Part shown: in pieces, positions 12,045 to 14,577 of the stretch
Position numbering within the stretch: position 1 is the stretch's first letter
Layout of the letters: every line of letters starts with the position of its first letter
NCBI GenBank assembly: GCA_965602945.1
Contig: CBFDBC010000075.1
Location: forward strand, 1 to 14,577
From: JAUXEH01 sp965602945
GTDB lineage: Bacteria; Acidobacteriota; Aminicenantia; Aminicenantales; Aminicenantaceae
DNA: 14,577 nucleotides
Direction of reading: 5' to 3'
Notes under the pieces: model-generated
The model's database searches: none
What the model saw: only the letters and a program-made list of their open reading frames with translations
Told to the model about the DNA's origin: nothing
Program-made: the position numbers and the translations under genes

Positions 12045-14577
12045 TTATGAATGATCCAGACGCTGGAGGCAGAGCAGGGCGGTCTCCCTTACCAGAGGAT
12101 GCCCGGACTTGACCAGCGGCCTGACGCTCTCTAAGAACTGCCGGTAGTTCAGCATGGCAATCAGGTAGATGGCACAGGCGCTAAGCCAGACGTCATCGCC
12201 CTTCAAGACGAGCTCGATGGATGCTTCCTCTTCGAGGATTCGGGATCCCGGTACCGGTTTCCGGGTTTTAAGGATCTGGGGGCGGGCATTTTCCACGATA
12301 GGGATCAGGGATCCTTTCAGGTCGGAATCGAGCACATTGTCCAGGAACTCGATGGCATTGGCCCTAAGGCGGGGGATGCTGCTCATGAGGCCCAGATATG
12401 CGCTGAACATGTCCCTGGGCGGGTACCGGAGTCCCAGCAGGCGGAATATCCGTTCCAGGCAGTTCTCCAGCCTTTCTTCCATGGCCTGAACCAACAGTGA
12501 ACGGGATTTCGACTGCCCGCCGCCTTGCTCCTCTGGTTCGGATCGTTCCTCCGTCATGGTTATCTTCTGCCGCATCCAGGACTCGAGCATGCGGCTGTAC
12601 AGGTCGATCTCGTCGACGATGCGGGCTTTGATGACGTGGGGATCGAACTTGAGATGGGGGAATCCAACCCGCAGCCTGTTCAGGGCGCGTATGTTCTGGT
12701 AGCGGAGAACCAGATCTTTCTGCTGCAGCTGCCGCCACAGGGTGTCCACCGATTTCTGCGAGCCGATCAGAGCGAGGACCGGAGGCACGGTCAGGCGTTT
12801 CCTCCTTTCCTGCCCTTCATCACCGAGCAGTCCGGCCAATGCGTCGATCACCTCTTCTCCATATGCCGCCAGGCATTCCCTGACGCTTATACGTGTGAGC
12901 CTGGTGTCCAGGTTGTCGAACAGGAAGGGAAGGAATTCTTCATGCGGGGCGAGCCCGATGCTTTCCACAGCCGCCCTCATGACGTCCGGATCTTCATCCC
13001 GCAGGAGCGTGTGCAGGAATCCGTTCAGCTCCTTGTCCCCGGCCATACCGATGGCTTTCGCCGCCTGGATCTTGACGAATTTCCGCAGCTGTTCATCTTC
13101 TCCCGGCTCCCGGGCTCTTTCCATCAAGACTCCCAGTGTTTTTTTCAGCGAGATCTCTTTGCGGAGATCCTTGTCCTCCTTCCATTCCCTAGCCGCGATG
13201 AGTACGGCACCGATCTGAATGCGCGGATTCGGGTGGAGCAGGTACTCCTTCAAAGCCGCAGTCTTATCGGGGGAGGATTGGTAGAGGTAAAAGATCGCCT
13301 CACGCTGGAGGTCGATGTTGTCATCGTTCATCAGGTCCCGTGCTTCGGCTGAAAGATCGATCTCGGGATAATCGAGCGCCATGCTCAGGACCACGGCCCG
13401 GACCTCGGGGGAAGGATGGGTGACCAATCTCTCCAGGTGGGGCACCAGGCCCTTGTTCTTCACATTCTCCAGCAAACCCAATATGTAAAGGATCTGCCTC
13501 TCACTGCTGCCTTCCAATACCTCCTGGAAGCCGGACAGCAGAGAGGCGTCCTCCAGGTTCAGGGACTGTTGATCCGGATCGATGGTGCGCTTTTCGATGG
13601 CTTGACGGAAGGAATCCACATACTCGCGTTTGACACGGAGGAGCAGGTAGCACCAGACGATGATCAGCGCGATCAGGACGAGGCTGATGTGCCGTAACGT
13701 CAGGCCGAGCCACACCGTCAGCCCGATCAGACCGAGGCCGGCCGCACCCTTGGCCAGGTTTTTCAGGAAGACGTCGATGAATGTCTTAGCCTTTTTCTTT
13801 GTTTCAGGAGGGATCGGCAGGTAAAGCAGCTCCAGGCCGGCCCGATTCATGGAGTGCTTCAAACCGCCGTCGCTGAGCTTGATGATCACGGCCGACCAGA
13901 GCGCGGGGGAGATCAGTATCCCAACAGCCCCCGCCATTAAACCCAGAGGCAGGAAGAACAGAGAGGCCGTGACCCCCAGTTTCTTCATGACACGGCTGGT
14001 CAGCAGCAGCTGGATGACCAGCGCGAATACATTGACCAGAGACTGCATTAATCCGAAAAAGGCGGTCAGCGCATCGTTCTCCACAAAAGCCCGTTCCGCC
14101 AGTATCCGGTACTGGTAATCCGCCAGGTTGGCCGCCAGGACTCCCACGCAGATGATGCCGGCCAGGAAAGTCAGATGCCGAGAGTTCAGGATGAGCTTCA
14201 CAGGGTTTTCGGAGGACCTGGTTTTGCCCGCGTCTTTTTCGCCTGTCCGACGCCTCCGCTTGTGGGGATCACCCGCACTTATCCTCCGGATCCGCACCAC
14301 CACCAGCAGGCACACAAGCAGGAGAGACGCGCCGATGAACATCAGGTTGCGGGTACCCAGGTGGGGCACCAGGATGTTCGTCAGCATGCCGCCGCCGATC
14401 CCTCCGATGATGGCTCCCGCACCGAGCTCGCGGCCGGAATCTGCGAAGGGCTCCGATGCCCGATACAGGCTGACGCCGCGCGCCAGCAAGTCGTTGGTCG
14501 CCTTGAATGCTGCAATGCTGGTCGGCAGATAGGCGTAGGCACCTGCTTCGCCGCCCTCGGAAGATCCTCGAGGGACA
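12045..14577 (-). CDS. NTT/MFS-like membrane protein fused to HEAT repeats (partial, N-terminus beyond window)
   Basis: The frame is open to the window edge, so the start and the first helices are missing; about 843 residues are visible. Numbered from the in-frame TTG at 14489, membrane helices lie near 23-42, 47-66, 107-124, 141-163, 174-195, 245-263 and 268-285. Segments such as VSLYRASEPF and RAGLELLYLPIPPETKKKAKTFIDV resemble ATP/ADP translocase (Npt/NTT) proteins, where similar Arg/Lys-rich stretches recur. From about 325 to 600 there are HEAT-like helical repeats (VRAVVLSMAL, RIQIGAVLIA, VMRAAVESIG), then a helical C-terminus (to 814) with a low-complexity linker near 650-665. Family members in parasites exchange nucleotides, but long free-living forms with HEAT repeats have no proven transport role. 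Downstream are a CNB protein and a response regulator. Sensor, scaffold and transporter are all possible. Confidence 0.8.
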   Translation of the reverse strand, partial: VPRGSSEGGEAGAYAYLPTSIAAFKATNDLLARGVSLYRASEPFADSGRELGAGAIIGGIGGGMLTNILVPHLGTRNLMFIGASLLLVCLLVVVRIRRISAGDPHKRRRRTGEKDAGKTRSSENPVKLILNSRHLTFLAGIICVGVLAANLADYQYRILAERAFVENDALTAFFGLMQSLVNVFALVIQLLLTSRVMKKLGVTASLFFLPLGLMAGAVGILISPALWSAVIIKLSDGGLKHSMNRAGLELLYLPIPPETKKKAKTFIDVFLKNLAKGAAGLGLIGLTVWLGLTLRHISLVLIALIIVWCYLLLRVKREYVDSFRQAIEKRTIDPDQQSLNLEDASLLSGFQEVLEGSSERQILYILGLLENVKNKGLVPHLERLVTHPSPEVRAVVLSMALDYPEIDLSAEARDLMNDDNIDLQREAIFYLYQSSPDKTAALKEYLLHPNPRIQIGAVLIAAREWKEDKDLRKEISLKKTLGVLMERAREPGEDEQLRKFVKIQAAKAIGMAGDKELNGFLHTLLRDEDPDVMRAAVESIGLAPHEEFLPFLFDNLDTRLTRISVRECLAAYGEEVIDALAGLLGDEGQERRKRLTVPPVLALIGSQKSVDTLWRQLQQKDLVLRYQNIRALNRLRVGFPHLKFDPHVIKARIVDEIDLYSRMLESWMRQKITMTEERSEPEEQGGGQSKSRSLLVQAMEERLENCLERIFRLLGLRYPPRDMFSAYLGLMSSIPRLRANAIEFLDNVLDSDLKGSLIPIVENARPQILKTRKPVPGSRILEEEASIELVLKGDDVWLSACAIYLIAMLNYRQFLESVRPLVKSGHPLVRETALLCLQRLDHS

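Noticed and set aside
1..14577. CRISPR array, tRNA, rRNA, phage or plasmid hallmark genes
   Set aside because: No regularly spaced repeats, RNA gene signatures, integrases or replication genes were seen on either strand.

Overview
The window is GC-rich and densely coded. The organism looks Gram-negative: there is a periplasmic-type cyclophilin, a small outer-membrane beta-barrel ending in Phe, and two large secreted peptidases. Paired S9/M14 peptidases, an AGCS amino-acid symporter and a GGGGGTCAGG-type inverted repeat together remind me of Acidobacteriota (for example Aminicenantia) or similar deep lineages. That taxonomic guess is an inference from gene content and is weak.

Layout. (1) 1-1489, minus strand: an operon reading leftwards, made of a secreted cyclophilin, a 72-aa two-helix membrane protein and the N-terminal half of an AGCS sodium:amino-acid symporter cut by the window edge. 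The symporter frame has no ATG, GTG or TTG near its start. (2) 1490-1790: an AT-rich spacer with the cyclophilin promoter candidate and a 30-bp-armed inverted repeat resembling an orphan REP/RAYT-type element, followed by a 14-codon leader ORF with a very strong ribosome binding site. (3) 1791-2934, plus: an iron-type alcohol dehydrogenase whose conserved N-terminus lies in another frame from the rest (about 2 bases missing near 1826). (4) 2941-4653, minus: an M48 metallopeptidase with a GYF-like segment and two zinc ribbons, convergent with the dehydrogenase. (5) 4860-10217, plus: a two-gene operon of a secreted S9 serine peptidase and a secreted M14 zinc carboxypeptidase. (6) 10359-11018, plus: an outer-membrane beta-barrel with its own good promoter, ending at a perfect 28-bp palindrome. 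(7) 11051-14577, minus: an NTT/MFS-like membrane domain fused to HEAT repeats (N-terminus outside the window), then a stand-alone cyclic-nucleotide-binding-fold protein, then a receiver-only response regulator with a coiled-coil tail.

How they may work together. The S9 and M14 enzymes would degrade peptides outside the cytoplasm, and the AGCS symporter could import released amino acids with sodium. The cyclophilin and M48 enzyme fit envelope protein folding and quality control. The most unusual part is the last block: a transporter-like domain with HEAT repeats, a CNB protein lacking the usual ribose-binding Glu and a response regulator without an output domain, arranged as a possible membrane signalling module. 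No rRNA, tRNA, CRISPR array or intact transposase was seen.
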